From the NCBI RefSeq assembly GCF_023370075.1, contig NZ_CP097155.1, forward strand, positions 124,001-188,000: a stretch of DNA of 64,000 nucleotides, in the 5' to 3' direction. The position numbers and the translations under genes are program-made. This document shows, piece after piece, positions 16,322 to 23,422 of the stretch (positions are counted from its first letter, which is position 1; each line of letters opens with the position of its first letter). This stretch comes from Deinococcus sp. QL22. GTDB taxonomy: Bacteria; Deinococcota; Deinococci; Deinococcales; Deinococcaceae. Below the pieces are notes generated by a model. It searched no databases, was not told where the DNA came from, and saw only the letters and a list, made by a program, of their open reading frames with translations.

Positions 16322-16834
16322 TCAGCGCTCAGCTGGGGGACGGCGGCGCTCGAGAACCCAACCTGCAGGGGTCTGGGCCAGTTGCACCGCCGACCACACC
16401 GCGACTTCCTGCAGTTCCAACCGGCTGCGGCCTCCCGCCGGCGTGCGCTCGACCCCTGATACCACGGCGATGACGTTCAGCCGCTGAGAGGCCGCTAGCA
16501 AGAGCACTTCCAGCTCGGCGATGCCCTCAGCCAACTGTTCAGTGACGAGGATGGCCTCTCCCGTGATCGTTGGGTCGAGGCCCCGCAGCGCCCAGTGTCC
16601 GTTGTGAGCGTCCGGCGTGGCGTGCAGGGTCGGCACGCCGCGGGCTTCGCTCAGCAGGGAGGCCAGGTGCGTGGCCCTGGGAAGCGCGATCACGGCGCCA
16701 AATTCAGGCAGCACGGCGCTGAAGCGGTCGGCGACCCGTGCCCAATCGCGGGCGTCCAGGGTAGCCAAGCGCGCCCCTAGCGTGGTCTCCGAAGGCAAGG
16801 CCGCCGCGATGACGTTCTGGAAGTGAAGGAGCAT
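16322..16834 (-). CDS. Phosphoribosyltransferase-fold protein, 170 aa
   Basis: The layout resembles type I phosphoribosyltransferases of the orotate type. A strand-loop EFGAVIALPRATHLASLLSE is followed, around residues 95-110, by EAILVTEQLAEGIAELEVL at the place of the PRPP loop, then VIAVVSGVERTPAGGRSRLE, like the OPRT tail. The usual PRPP signature (two acidic residues, then TTGGT) is replaced by TEQLAEGIAE, so PRPP binding may be lost or altered. It is likely cytoplasmic and may be a regulator rather than an enzyme. It stands alone, without pyrimidine genes nearby. Assignment is by pattern only. Confidence 0.5.
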   Translation of the reverse strand: MLLHFQNVIAAALPSETTLGARLATLDARDWARVADRFSAVLPEFGAVIALPRATHLASLLSEARGVPTLHATPDAHNGHWALRGLDPTITGEAILVTEQLAEGIAELEVLLLAASQRLNVIAVVSGVERTPAGGRSRLELQEVAVWSAVQLAQTPAGWVLERRRPPAER

Positions 16835-17156
16835 TTGCCGAGCATACGGGCTGGGAGACTCCCGGTGGACAGGTGAACCTTGACGTGCGTCGGGGCACTG
16901 CTAGGACTGACGCTCAATCTGGAGCGCTCTGAATCTTATTCAGACTCCGTTGACTGTTCGGAAAATCTGCCCCTTATAAGGGTTGCACCTGTTCTAACGG
17001 CTGCAGTTCTTGCGTGCTGGACGTTATTTTGCTCGAGAACCAACGGAGTACCGATAAACCAGTGATGCTGGTGTTAGCTGTCCTCGCGCAGACAGGGCAG
17101 ACGCTCATAGGGAGAATAAATGACCCCATCCGAAAATGGGGTAACTAAGAACAGAA
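16835..17156. other. Intergenic region, no gene seen
   Basis: About 320 bp of lower GC content between two minus-strand genes. A hairpin with arms ACCCCAT/ATGGGGT at 17122-17146 lies just beyond the stop of the 81-aa gene and may be its terminator. Confidence 0.5.
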
Positions 17157-17402
17157 CTAACCGGACGCAGCGGCCTCCAACTCAAAGGTCGCCACTTGGT
17201 AACCATGTTTGGCAGGAGTGAACTGAAGATTCTTGAGAATAAGAACTTGGTGGTTGTAGACAATAGTATCTCCCTCACCCCAAGTTCCAAGCTGCATAGA
17301 GCGGTGTTGAGCGACAAACAGAGGATGATCGCTGCTTAAGATTTTCCACTCTTTGTAGCTGAGCGTGCTCTCTTCACCTTTTACTCTAACGATGACGGTC
17401 AT
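17157..17402 (-). CDS. Hypothetical protein, 81 aa, lower GC
   Basis: The predicted protein is beta-rich (MTVIVRVKGEESTLSYKEW, then DTIVYNHQVLILKNLQF), without signal or membrane segment. Codon use and base composition are more AT-rich than its neighbours, suggesting recent acquisition. No family recognised. Confidence 0.55.
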   Translation of the reverse strand: MTVIVRVKGEESTLSYKEWKILSSDHPLFVAQHRSMQLGTWGEGDTIVYNHQVLILKNLQFTPAKHGYQVATFELEAAASG

Positions 17403-17757
17403 GCCGAAACCTATAGGTTGAGGGCAGTGAATGGTTAAGTTAGATATGAGTTGGCACGTTACTTGTGTGAGTTTCCCTAAAAGATTTAGTCAGTGAAGTC
17501 TGAGTATGTGAATTAGGGCAGTTGAATTAAGTCGGCACCCGATGCCGTTGCCAGCGAGAACAAGAACCGGAACATGCCTCGGCAAGCGTGAGCTCTCCAT
17601 TAGATTGGTGTAAAACTCTGCACTTACACAGAAAGAGGAGTCATTACTAACCCCACAAGTCCAAGACATACGTTTAGAGACCCTGGGCTTTGAAGAAGAG
17701 CCACCTCTATCCCGCCAACCAGCCAGCGACTTTGACTTTGGACAGTATCAAGAACGT
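17403..17757. other. Intergenic region, no gene seen
   Basis: About 350 bp without a convincing reading frame. It holds the promoter side of the 81-aa minus-strand gene and runs into the next UUCG-type hairpin. Confidence 0.5.
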
Positions 17758-17795
17758 TCCCCCGCCTCAGCTCTGGCTGAACAGCGGGGCCTCTA
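17758..17795 (+). terminator. UUCG-family hairpin variant before A copy 3
   Basis: CCCCGCCTCAGCTCTGGCTGA with the right arm CAGCGGGG. The loop is CUCUGG rather than CUUCGG. It lies 116 bp before gene A copy 3. No T-run. Confidence 0.45.
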
Positions 17796-17910
17796 ATCAC
17801 CCAGCTTCTCTTCATGAGGTTCTGGGAGTCGAGTTAGCTTCCCTCTCTACCCTGAGAAGCATGAGATGCCTCACGTCCTCGCCTTACTGGGGCCTGCCTG
17901 TAGGTGCACG

Positions 17911-18138
17911 ATGAAAACGGGAGAATGGGCAGTGTGGGTGAACCATCTGCCAGCAGAGCCGAGCGAACTTCAACAGGTCGTGGCCCAACTGCAGCGCCAA
18001 GTGGGGCAAGCAGAAGACCGTTTGGCCAACGTCTTGATCATGGGGGGCAACAGTCAAGCCCACCGGTACACCCGAATTGAGATTGCGGAGCTCAACAGCA
18101 AACTTCTCTGGCTTCAGCGTCAGGTGCCTCGTGCTTGA
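17911..18138 (+). CDS. Small gene A, copy 3 (75 aa)
   Basis: The protein is identical to copy 1 (6456-6683), including the end WLQRQVPRA. The leader and hairpin spacing are also the same. Gene B copy 3 follows after 77 bp. Function unknown; see copy 1 for the family pattern. Confidence 0.7.
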   Translation: MKTGEWAVWVNHLPAEPSELQQVVAQLQRQVGQAEDRLANVLIMGGNSQAHRYTRIEIAELNSKLLWLQRQVPRA

Positions 18139-18215
18139 GTGCTCCGCTGTTCTGGGTCAGTGGAGGGGCAGACTGAGTCAGGGCGAGCAGCGGGAAGAGC
18201 GTGTCGTGGGGCTCA

Positions 18216-18479
18216 ATGCACCCGCGTGATCTCACCCCTGCCGAACTCGCTGACTTGCTTGACGATGCTTACCGCGAAGACCGGGGGTTGGGAACCGCCG
18301 GTCTTGAGGCCAAGGTGCGCCTTGAGCTGGCCGATCATCTGGGCTGCCATCCTGAGCTACAAGCACAGGTGTGGGAGGTTTGGCAGGAGATGCTGATCTT
18401 GGAAGGCGACGTGGAAGAAGGGGATGCTCTGTTCTGGCTGGACGTAGAGTTTGTGGAACCGTGCCCAGAACAGAGCTGA
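18216..18479 (+). CDS. Small gene B, copy 3 (87 aa)
   Basis: The protein is identical to copy 1 (6761-7024). ATG 18216 begins the conserved block. The sequence diverges from the other repeats about 40 bp after the stop, and ORF C is absent here. Confidence 0.7.
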   Translation: MHPRDLTPAELADLLDDAYREDRGLGTAGLEAKVRLELADHLGCHPELQAQVWEVWQEMLILEGDVEEGDALFWLDVEFVEPCPEQS

Positions 18480-18704
18480 AGCCCCGCTATAACCATGCAG
18501 CAACAGGGAGATTTTTGTCCTCGCCTGAGTGGTTCCCGCTAGTACACAATTTCCCGGATTGCAAGCGCAAGCGCGTTCCCGCAAGGTTTCCCACACAGTC
18601 AAAAAAGGCCGCTTTAGACATAGCGCATCAGCCCAGTGGTATTTATTGACACAGTTGTCCTGGAGCCTTCGGGCGAGCAATTCATATCCACTGGAGGTAA
18701 ACCC

Positions 18705-18941
18705 ATGAAATCTGAAACGAAGACTGTTCTATTGGCGCTCTCTCTGCTGCTGGCCCCTGGCGTGGCCCAGGCTCAGGACACCACCGATACCACCAACACC
18801 ACCGCGACGGCCAACCAGAACGATGACAACAACGACGGATTTGACTGGGGCTGGCTCGGTCTTCTGGGCCTGGCGGGTCTGGCGGGCTTGCGCCGTCAGC
18901 CGGAGCAGGAACGCGTCGTCACCTCCACCACCCCGCGTTAA
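18705..18941 (+). CDS. WGxxGxxG-CTERM family secreted protein, 78 aa
   Basis: CTGGAGG precedes ATG 18705 at good spacing, so I prefer it to the upstream in-frame start at 18636. A Sec signal peptide (LLALSLLLAPGVAQAQ) is followed by a short Thr/Asn/Asp-rich region and a C-terminal sorting-like segment, DWGWLGLLGLAGLAGLRR. The Trp-Gly start, the Gly/Leu run and the Arg pair fit the WGxxGxxG-CTERM domain. Such proteins are thought to be processed or anchored at the membrane. A hairpin terminator follows directly. Confidence 0.75.
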   Translation: MKSETKTVLLALSLLLAPGVAQAQDTTDTTNTTATANQNDDNNDGFDWGWLGLLGLAGLAGLRRQPEQERVVTSTTPR

Positions 18942-18952
18942 CCCTCAGCCAC

Positions 18953-18990
18953 AAGAAGTCCGACCCATTCCAGCGGTCGGGCTTTTTCTT
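18953..18990 (+). terminator. Rho-independent terminator
   Basis: Arms GTCCGACC/GGTCGGGC are followed by TTTTTC, 12 bp beyond the WGxxGxxG gene. Confidence 0.8.
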
Positions 18991-19039
18991 GGCGTTGGCG
19001 TTCTGTGCCTTGGTGGTGCACAAAGCACGTGGCAAAGGA

Positions 19040-19069
19040 AAAAGGTGACCCGTGGGGGATCACCTTTGG
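19040..19069. terminator. Bidirectional hairpin
   Basis: The inverted repeat AAAGGTGACCC/GGATCACCTTT belongs to the same family as the hairpins behind the response regulators, with compensating changes in the arms. Confidence 0.5.
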
Positions 19070-19163
19070 TCTCTCCAGGAGCGCGCGGTATAGAGCCCAT
19101 ATCGAGGGGATGCATCGGGCTTCGGCGTTCTCGCTCCCAACAAAAAACCCGCCCTGTTCAGAG

Positions 19164-19275
19164 TGGGGCGCCTTGACGTTTGGGGAGACCTGCTCCCGCC
19201 GAAGCGTGCGCGGAGTGTCACCGAGAGCAGGAGAGACGATGGAAAACCTACTCTGATACACTCTTCTCCCTGTCT
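19164..19275 (+). ncRNA. Structured-RNA-like repeat, copy 2
   Basis: Closest to copy 1. The outer helix CCTGCTC/GAGCAGG and the inner CCGC/GCGG hairpin are intact. GGGGAGA near the start can also pair with TCTCCC near the end. It is followed about 20 bp later by a UUCG terminator and then gene A copy 5. Confidence 0.45.
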
Positions 19276-19294
19276 TCCCCACTCTACTTCGGCA

Positions 19295-19342
19295 AAACGC
19301 CCCCGCTCCAGCTTCGGCTGGTAGGCAGGGGCATTTCTTTAT
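19295..19342 (+). terminator. UUCG terminator
   Basis: ACGCCCCCGCTCCAGCTTCGG with the right arm GGCAGGGGC is followed by ATTTCTTT. It ends the structured repeat transcript and precedes gene A copy 5 by about 118 bp. Confidence 0.7.
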
Positions 19343-19459
19343 TCAGCTTCTCTTGAGGAAGTTCGCTCTCTAGCATCAGCTTCCCTCTCTCATACTTTTC
19401 AATATAAGATTCTTCACTCCTCTGAGTGCCGCTCCGTTCTTGCTGGGATCAGGTACACG

Positions 19460-19741
19460 GTGACCGCTGCGGCCTGGCAAATGTGGGTCGCCGGCTTGCC
19501 TGCTGATCCAGTCGAACTTGCACAGGTCAGGGCGGGGGTGCAAGTTGAGGTCGAGCAAGCGGAGCGCCGGTTGGCTGGAGTCTTGGCCACAGGTGGCGAC
19601 AGCCGGGCCCACCGAGAGACCCTGATTGAGCTGGCCAAACTGAACAGCAAACTGAGGCTGCTGGAGGCTCGCTTGGAGGCAGGTGGCGCACGTGGTCGGG
19701 CTCAAACCGGACTCAGCTTACCGATCACGTCTCGCTCTTAA
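19460..19741 (+). CDS. Small gene A, copy 5 (93 aa)
   Basis: The GTG start at 19460 aligns with the start of the other copies (VTAAAWQMWVAGLPADP). The core AERRLAGVLATGGDSRAH and LAKLNSKLRLLEARL is conserved. The C-terminus is about 17 residues longer and unrelated to the others. A UUCG terminator overlaps the stop region. No B gene follows. Function unknown. Confidence 0.65.
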   Translation: MTAAAWQMWVAGLPADPVELAQVRAGVQVEVEQAERRLAGVLATGGDSRAHRETLIELAKLNSKLRLLEARLEAGGARGRAQTGLSLPITSRS

Positions 19742-19790
19742 AAACGCCCCCGCCCCAGCTTCGGCTGGCAAGCGGGGGCACTTTTTCGTG
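19740..19790 (+). terminator. UUCG terminator after A copy 5
   Basis: The clearest member of the set: ACGCCCCCGCCCCAGCTTCG, right arm GGCTGG...GCGGGGGC, then CTTTTTC. Confidence 0.8.
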
Positions 19791-19901
19791 TGGGTCAGGA
19801 ACAACTTGTCCTCAGGAGAATGCCAACCAACCCTTCAGCACTCCCACGTCTCCCCGGAAGCTCCTTCGAAGCGTTGTTCCACCACGCTGGCACAGCACCC
19901 G

Positions 19902-20078
19902 TCAGCCTTCTCCACGGATGCCCTCATGCTCAGGGGGCACCTCTTCAATCACCACCATCGTGGTCTCCGGATCTTCCCCCAAGACATCTACGAGCATCTG
20001 CGTGCTGCGGGTCACCAGCTCGGCCTTCTGTTCAGGGGTCACGTGTTCATCGGGAATGCGGATGTAGATGTACGGCAT
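19902..20078 (-). CDS. 4-oxalocrotonate tautomerase family protein, 58 aa
   Basis: The mature N-terminus after Met is Pro (MPYIYIRIPDEHVTPEQKAE), the catalytic proline of the tautomerase superfamily. The beta-alpha-beta layout with LVTRSTQMLVDVLGEDPETT and VVIEEVP fits the 58-62 aa 4-OT group, which act as hexamers on keto-enol substrates. AAGGAG lies 5 bp before the ATG. It is about 200 bp downstream of the nitronate monooxygenase gene on the same strand and could share its transcript. The natural substrate cannot be told from sequence. Confidence 0.85.
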   Translation of the reverse strand: MPYIYIRIPDEHVTPEQKAELVTRSTQMLVDVLGEDPETTMVVIEEVPPEHEGIRGEG

Positions 20079-20277
20079 ACAGACTCCTTACGTTGGAAGG
20101 TGGCCGCCCATGAACGAAGATCTGAAGTTCAGCGGAGCCTCAGTTTGACGGGTCTGGCTCAACCGGGCAAGAGCGGCTTGACCCTTAGCGATCTTCAAGC
20201 ACAATGATTTCCAGTTTGTGCCACCGAACGAGAGGCTCATTGGTCGACCTTCGGTGCAGGGACGACCCATTCCCGGC

Positions 20278-21354
20278 TTAGGCCAGTCTTCCTTCACCGC
20301 GCCATTCCTCTAAGAGCTGCCAGACCAGGTCGGCTGCGGGCAACTCACGCGCCAGGGGTGCGCCTTGTCCCGCCCAATGCGCAGCGAACTCATGGTTGTT
20401 TCGCTGAGCCGCAGTGGCATGCAGCTGCTTGGCCGCGTCATACGCCACGGGATAGGCCGCTGGAACTGGGCTTCCGTTTACTTCACCGTGAGTGATCAGG
20501 TCGTTCACGAGGCCCCGCGCGGGCCGTCCCGAGATGACGGCAGTGAGGCGGGTGGTGGCTGCCCGCGCACTCTTCAGATTCGCCCGGTAGGCCGCGTTGG
20601 CCGCGGACTCCGGGCACAGAATAAAGGCCGTCCCGAGTTGCGCAGCGGCCGCACCCAGATCCAAAGCCGCCTTGATGCCCTGGCCGTCCATGATGCCGCC
20701 CGCCGCGATCACGGGCAGTCGCGTCTGCCGCACCAGTAACCGCGTCAACACGGCGGTGCTCAGGCCTTCGTCGGTCAGGGTGGCATCAAAGATGCCGCGG
20801 TGGCCTCCAGCCTCCATCCCTTGAGCTACGATGGCGTCGATCCCGCTCTGTTCAACCATCTGGGCTTCTTGCAGGTTGGTGGCGGTCGCCATGGTTCGGA
20901 TACCCGCCTGACGAAGCGCCGCCAGTTGGTCAGCCGAGGGCAAGCCGAAATGAAAGCTCACCACTGCCGGGTGCAGCTCGAGCAGCAACTCAACGGCTGC
21001 TGGATCCGTTTGAAAGGGCCGGTAAATTTCGCTAAGCGCGGTGGGAAGCTCCAGTCCGACGGCGGTGAACAGCGGGGCGAGGTGATGCAACCACGCCGCT
21101 TCACGGGCAGCGTCACGCGGGGCGGGCGCATGGCAAAAGACGTTGACGTTGAAGGGCCGAGAGGTCAGAGCCTGCGTCTGGTTGATCATCTCGCGGGCCT
21201 GAGTCACGGTACTGGCCCCGATGCCCAGCGATCCGAGACCGCCAGCATTGGACACAGCGGCCGCCAGATGGGGCGTGGAAACGCCGGCCATCGGCGCCTG
21301 GATGACCGGGTGCTGGAGGTCGAAGCGATTTAGAAAGTCCTGGGTGCTCTGCAA
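20278..21354 (-). CDS. Nitronate monooxygenase (2-nitropropane dioxygenase family)
   Basis: 358 aa with a TIM-barrel FMN-binding layout. The N-terminal VIQAPMAGVSTP, GGLGSLGIG, the central AQGMEAGGHRG with the probable catalytic His, VIAAGGIMDGQGI and AQLGTAFILCPES are typical of the class I enzymes that detoxify propionate-3-nitronate and other alkyl nitronates. The start is a TTG at 21352-21354 with GGAG upstream. Length is in the usual range. It is cytoplasmic and appears intact. The tautomerase gene lies downstream. Confidence 0.88.
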   Translation of the reverse strand: MQSTQDFLNRFDLQHPVIQAPMAGVSTPHLAAAVSNAGGLGSLGIGASTVTQAREMINQTQALTSRPFNVNVFCHAPAPRDAAREAAWLHHLAPLFTAVGLELPTALSEIYRPFQTDPAAVELLLELHPAVVSFHFGLPSADQLAALRQAGIRTMATATNLQEAQMVEQSGIDAIVAQGMEAGGHRGIFDATLTDEGLSTAVLTRLLVRQTRLPVIAAGGIMDGQGIKAALDLGAAAAQLGTAFILCPESAANAAYRANLKSARAATTRLTAVISGRPARGLVNDLITHGEVNGSPVPAAYPVAYDAAKQLHATAAQRNNHEFAAHWAGQGAPLARELPAADLVWQLLEEWRGEGRLA

Positions 21355-21550
21355 AGGGGCTCCTCTTGGGGGCGAGACTCACCGTCTCTATCCATTCTCA
21401 AAGAGAAAATACAGTGCCGTACGTGTTCTCGCTGGAGGAACAGAAGGGGTCGGGCGTCCCTGAACATGTTTTGTGTAGGGAGCGCAGAACCTAAGCGGTC
21501 ATCAGACCACAGCAAGGGTGTTATGGTGCCTCCACCCGCCGGTGAGGGTG

Positions 21551-21655
21551 AGGCGCTCTGAGTTTAGGGAGATCTACTCTCTCCGAAGCGTGCGCGGAGT
21601 GTACCCGAGAGTGGGAGAGCGGAAGGAAGACTCGCTCTGACCACCTCTTGCCTAC
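21551..21655 (+). ncRNA. Structured-RNA-like repeat, copy 3
   Basis: The most divergent copy. The outer helix changes to CTACTCTC/GAGAGTGG but remains paired, and the inner CCG..AAGCGTGCG..CGG hairpin is kept. The hairpin behind it (21661-21697) lacks a T-run. Confidence 0.4.
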
Positions 21656-21660
21656 ACTTT

Positions 21661-21697
21661 AGCGCCCCGCCTCAGCTTCGGCCCAGCGGGGAGGGCC
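21661..21697 (+). terminator. UUCG hairpin near the 147-aa gene
   Basis: CGCCCCGCCTCAGCTTCGGC with the right arm CAGCGGGG. It lies just beyond the stop of the minus-strand gene at 21723. This is the last member of the hairpin family seen in the window. Confidence 0.5.
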
Positions 21698-21722
21698 TGC
21701 AACGTCACCAGTACGGTGGGCA

Positions 21723-22166
21723 TCAGCCCACCAGCCCGAACTGCCCGTAGGCGTAAGAGCGGATCAGGGCAGCCTCATCAGCCGTGACCTGTGTCAGGCT
21801 CCGCACCTCGCGCCCGACCATCTCTTCGGCTACCGCGTAGTGGTTGCGGAAGCCAAAGCTGCCGAGCAAGCGGTGCAGGTCGCACGCCTCCGCCTTGCTG
21901 AGCGTGTCGGTCATAGGCGCGACGGGGCTCAGCACTTCGGCCTGCAGCCAGACGATTTCGGCCCCCTTCAGCAGACGCACGGCCTGATCCATCGTGGTGG
22001 CTTCACCGTCGATGGTGGCGACGTTGCCGGTCGCGTTGCGGGTTAGGGTCACGACGTTCATCTCCGTGTCCACCGTGACGCCGCATTCGCGCACGACGGT
22101 CAGGACGTGAAAGGTGCGGGCGTCGGCTTTGCGGCCAGTGTTGGGGGTGAAGGGGGTAAGATTCAT
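21723..22166 (-). CDS. Hypothetical protein, 147 aa
   Basis: I place the start at ATG 22166 (MNLTPFTPNTGRKADARTF), which has AGGAG upstream, rather than the longer frame from 22253. The first half looks beta-rich (VVTLTRNATGNVATIDGEAT), and the second half is helical (LSKAEACDLHRLLGSFGF). No signal or membrane segment. Its promoter faces that of the HTH gene, so both may be controlled by the same operator. Function unknown. Confidence 0.6.
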   Translation of the reverse strand: MNLTPFTPNTGRKADARTFHVLTVVRECGVTVDTEMNVVTLTRNATGNVATIDGEATTMDQAVRLLKGAEIVWLQAEVLSPVAPMTDTLSKAEACDLHRLLGSFGFRNHYAVAEEMVGREVRSLTQVTADEAALIRSYAYGQFGLVG

Positions 22167-22243
22167 CGGGGTCTCCTGTGAAGCGGGGGATTTCAAGAAG
22201 GCGCGAACTTTTCGACGGGTGCAGCGCCTTCTTTGATGCCCTA

Positions 22244-22276
22244 ATAGTATCATTCGCTTGCATATAATGTCAAGCG
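22244..22276. promoter_or_regulatory. Divergent promoter with palindromic operator
   Basis: The inverted repeat CGCTTG/CAAGCG (22255-22260 and 22271-22276) encloses TATAAT at 22263-22268, a -10 candidate for the rightward HTH gene. On the minus strand TTGACA (22268-22273) and TACTAT (22244-22249), 18 bp apart, form a promoter for the 147-aa gene. The HTH protein is the obvious candidate to bind here. Confidence 0.6.
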
Positions 22277-22294
22277 CGTAGTATTATCAGTGGC

Positions 22295-22537
22295 ATGGAG
22301 ATACTTCAGACTGGTAGCATGTTCACTTGGAAGCTGCAAACCACCCTTGACACCCGCAACATCACGCGCTACGCGCTTCAAAAAGAGTCAGGCGTGCCAA
22401 TGAATACCGTTCGGGCGATGTACGACGGTCAGACCACGCGGGTGGATTTCAGTGTGTTAGATCGGGTACTCGAAGCCTTGTGCACGATGACGGGCGAAGA
22501 ACTCCAGCTGTCAGATGTTTTGGAATGGCGCAGATGA
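22295..22537 (+). CDS. Xre/HTH_26-type DNA-binding protein, 80 aa
   Basis: A compact helix-turn-helix of the Cro/C1 type: ITRYALQKESGVPMNTVRAM, YDGQTTRVDFSVLDRVLEAL and GEELQLSDVLEW. The residues ALQKESGVPMNTVRAM form the probable recognition unit. ATG 22295 and ATG 22319 are both possible; the second begins at MFTWKLQ, nearer the domain edge. Its TGA overlaps the start of the GIY-YIG gene (ATGA), so they are translationally coupled. It probably represses the shared operator region upstream. Confidence 0.75.
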   Translation: MEILQTGSMFTWKLQTTLDTRNITRYALQKESGVPMNTVRAMYDGQTTRVDFSVLDRVLEALCTMTGEELQLSDVLEWRR

Positions 22538-23097
22538 GTCAGTTCGTGTACGTGTTAGAGGATCAGAACACGCATTTGATCAAGATCGGAATCTCAGTAG
22601 ACCCAGAATTCCGCGCCAAACAAGTCGGCAAGGATTTCGGAACTGCCACCGTAGTGGCTGGAATATTGAACGTTGACGACGCGTTCAAAACAGAGCGTTT
22701 CTTTCATGCCATGTTTGCCGATCGCCGTGTCGTAGGCGAATGGTTTGAGCTCACCGAGCAGCAAAAGACCTACCTCTTGGCCTACTTTTCAGATAAGCTA
22801 AAGCGTCCGGTCGCCCAGCCCCGAAGTATGAAGTCCATCGTGACTATTGAAGCCCCACCAAAAGAAAATCTGCCCCCGAACTTGAATCTCAAAACCACCG
22901 ATGCCCGGCATGCAGTCGAAGTTGCCCTGGCCACCCAGCAAAAGACCCAACTGGAAGTCGCTCAGGCACTGGGCACCCACGCCTCGACCCTGAGCCGCTT
23001 GCTAAACGAGAATCGGCCACTGGGAACCCGCAGCCTGTGGCCTCGGCTGCTTGACCTGCTTGGCCTAGAGATCGTGATTCGACCCAAACAGAAGTGA
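22534..23097 (+). CDS. GIY-YIG (T5orf172/MUG113-type) protein with C-terminal HTH, 187 aa
   Basis: Residues 1-90 match the T5orf172/MUG113 branch of GIY-YIG domains: FVYVLEDQNTHLIKIGISVD, then ERFFHAMFADRRVVGEWFEL. The usual GIY and YIG strands appear here as YVL and KIG. The Arg/His/Glu cluster of the domain can be seen, but I cannot confirm nuclease activity. Residues about 125-185 form a helix-turn-helix (KTQLEVAQALGTHASTLSRL). The start ATG overlaps the stop of the HTH gene. The pair resembles phage or defence/toxin-antitoxin style modules; that reading is inference. Confidence 0.72.
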   Translation: MSQFVYVLEDQNTHLIKIGISVDPEFRAKQVGKDFGTATVVAGILNVDDAFKTERFFHAMFADRRVVGEWFELTEQQKTYLLAYFSDKLKRPVAQPRSMKSIVTIEAPPKENLPPNLNLKTTDARHAVEVALATQQKTQLEVAQALGTHASTLSRLLNENRPLGTRSLWPRLLDLLGLEIVIRPKQK

Positions 23098-23164
23098 CAG
23101 GAGAAGAAAGAACAATGAAGGGCAGCTTACGCAGTCGCAGCTCACCCGGCCCTACCCTCGGCTT

Positions 23165-23422
23165 ATGCACCCGCGTGATCTGACGCCCGTTGAACTCGCT
23201 GACCTCTTGGACGCCGCCTACCGCCAAGACCGGGGTCTGTCGCGGGAGGGCCCAGATCTGGAGGTGCGCTCGGAGCTGGCAGATTTCCTCGGCTGCCATC
23301 CCGACGTGCAGGCCGAAGCGTGGGCCGCGTGGCAAGAGGTCATGGCCGAAGGGGGCGACGTGGATGAAGACGAAGCCCAATATTGGCTGGACGTGGAATT
23401 TGTCGAGCCCTGCCCGCAATGA
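23165..23422 (+). CDS. Small gene B, copy 4 (85 aa)
   Basis: A divergent B member standing without an A gene. It keeps MHPRDLTPVELADLLDAAYR, RSELADFLGCHPDVQAEAW and WLDVEFVEPCP, while the middle and linker residues differ. The positions kept in all copies (HPRDLTP, GCHP, VEFVEPCP) are probably functional. Its TGA overlaps the ATG of the next ORF, so the two are probably translated together. Confidence 0.7.
   Translation: MHPRDLTPVELADLLDAAYRQDRGLSREGPDLEVRSELADFLGCHPDVQAEAWAAWQEVMAEGGDVDEDEAQYWLDVEFVEPCPQ

Larger units (their letters stand above)
17785..18518 (+). repeat. A-B cassette repeat, copy 3
   Basis: Nearly base-for-base identical to copy 1 (from about 6329) through both genes, then it diverges shortly after gene B. 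This indicates a recent duplication or gene conversion across 11 kb. Confidence 0.85.

Noticed and set aside
20088..20297. 69-aa frame between the tautomerase and nitronate monooxygenase genes
   Set aside because: No ribosome binding site, overlaps the end of the nitronate monooxygenase gene, and no family text.
2241..21697. UUCG hairpins as integron attC sites
   Set aside because: The array of small cassettes invites the comparison, but I see no GTTRRRY core sites and no integron integrase in the window. The hairpins read better as terminators or a REP-like family.
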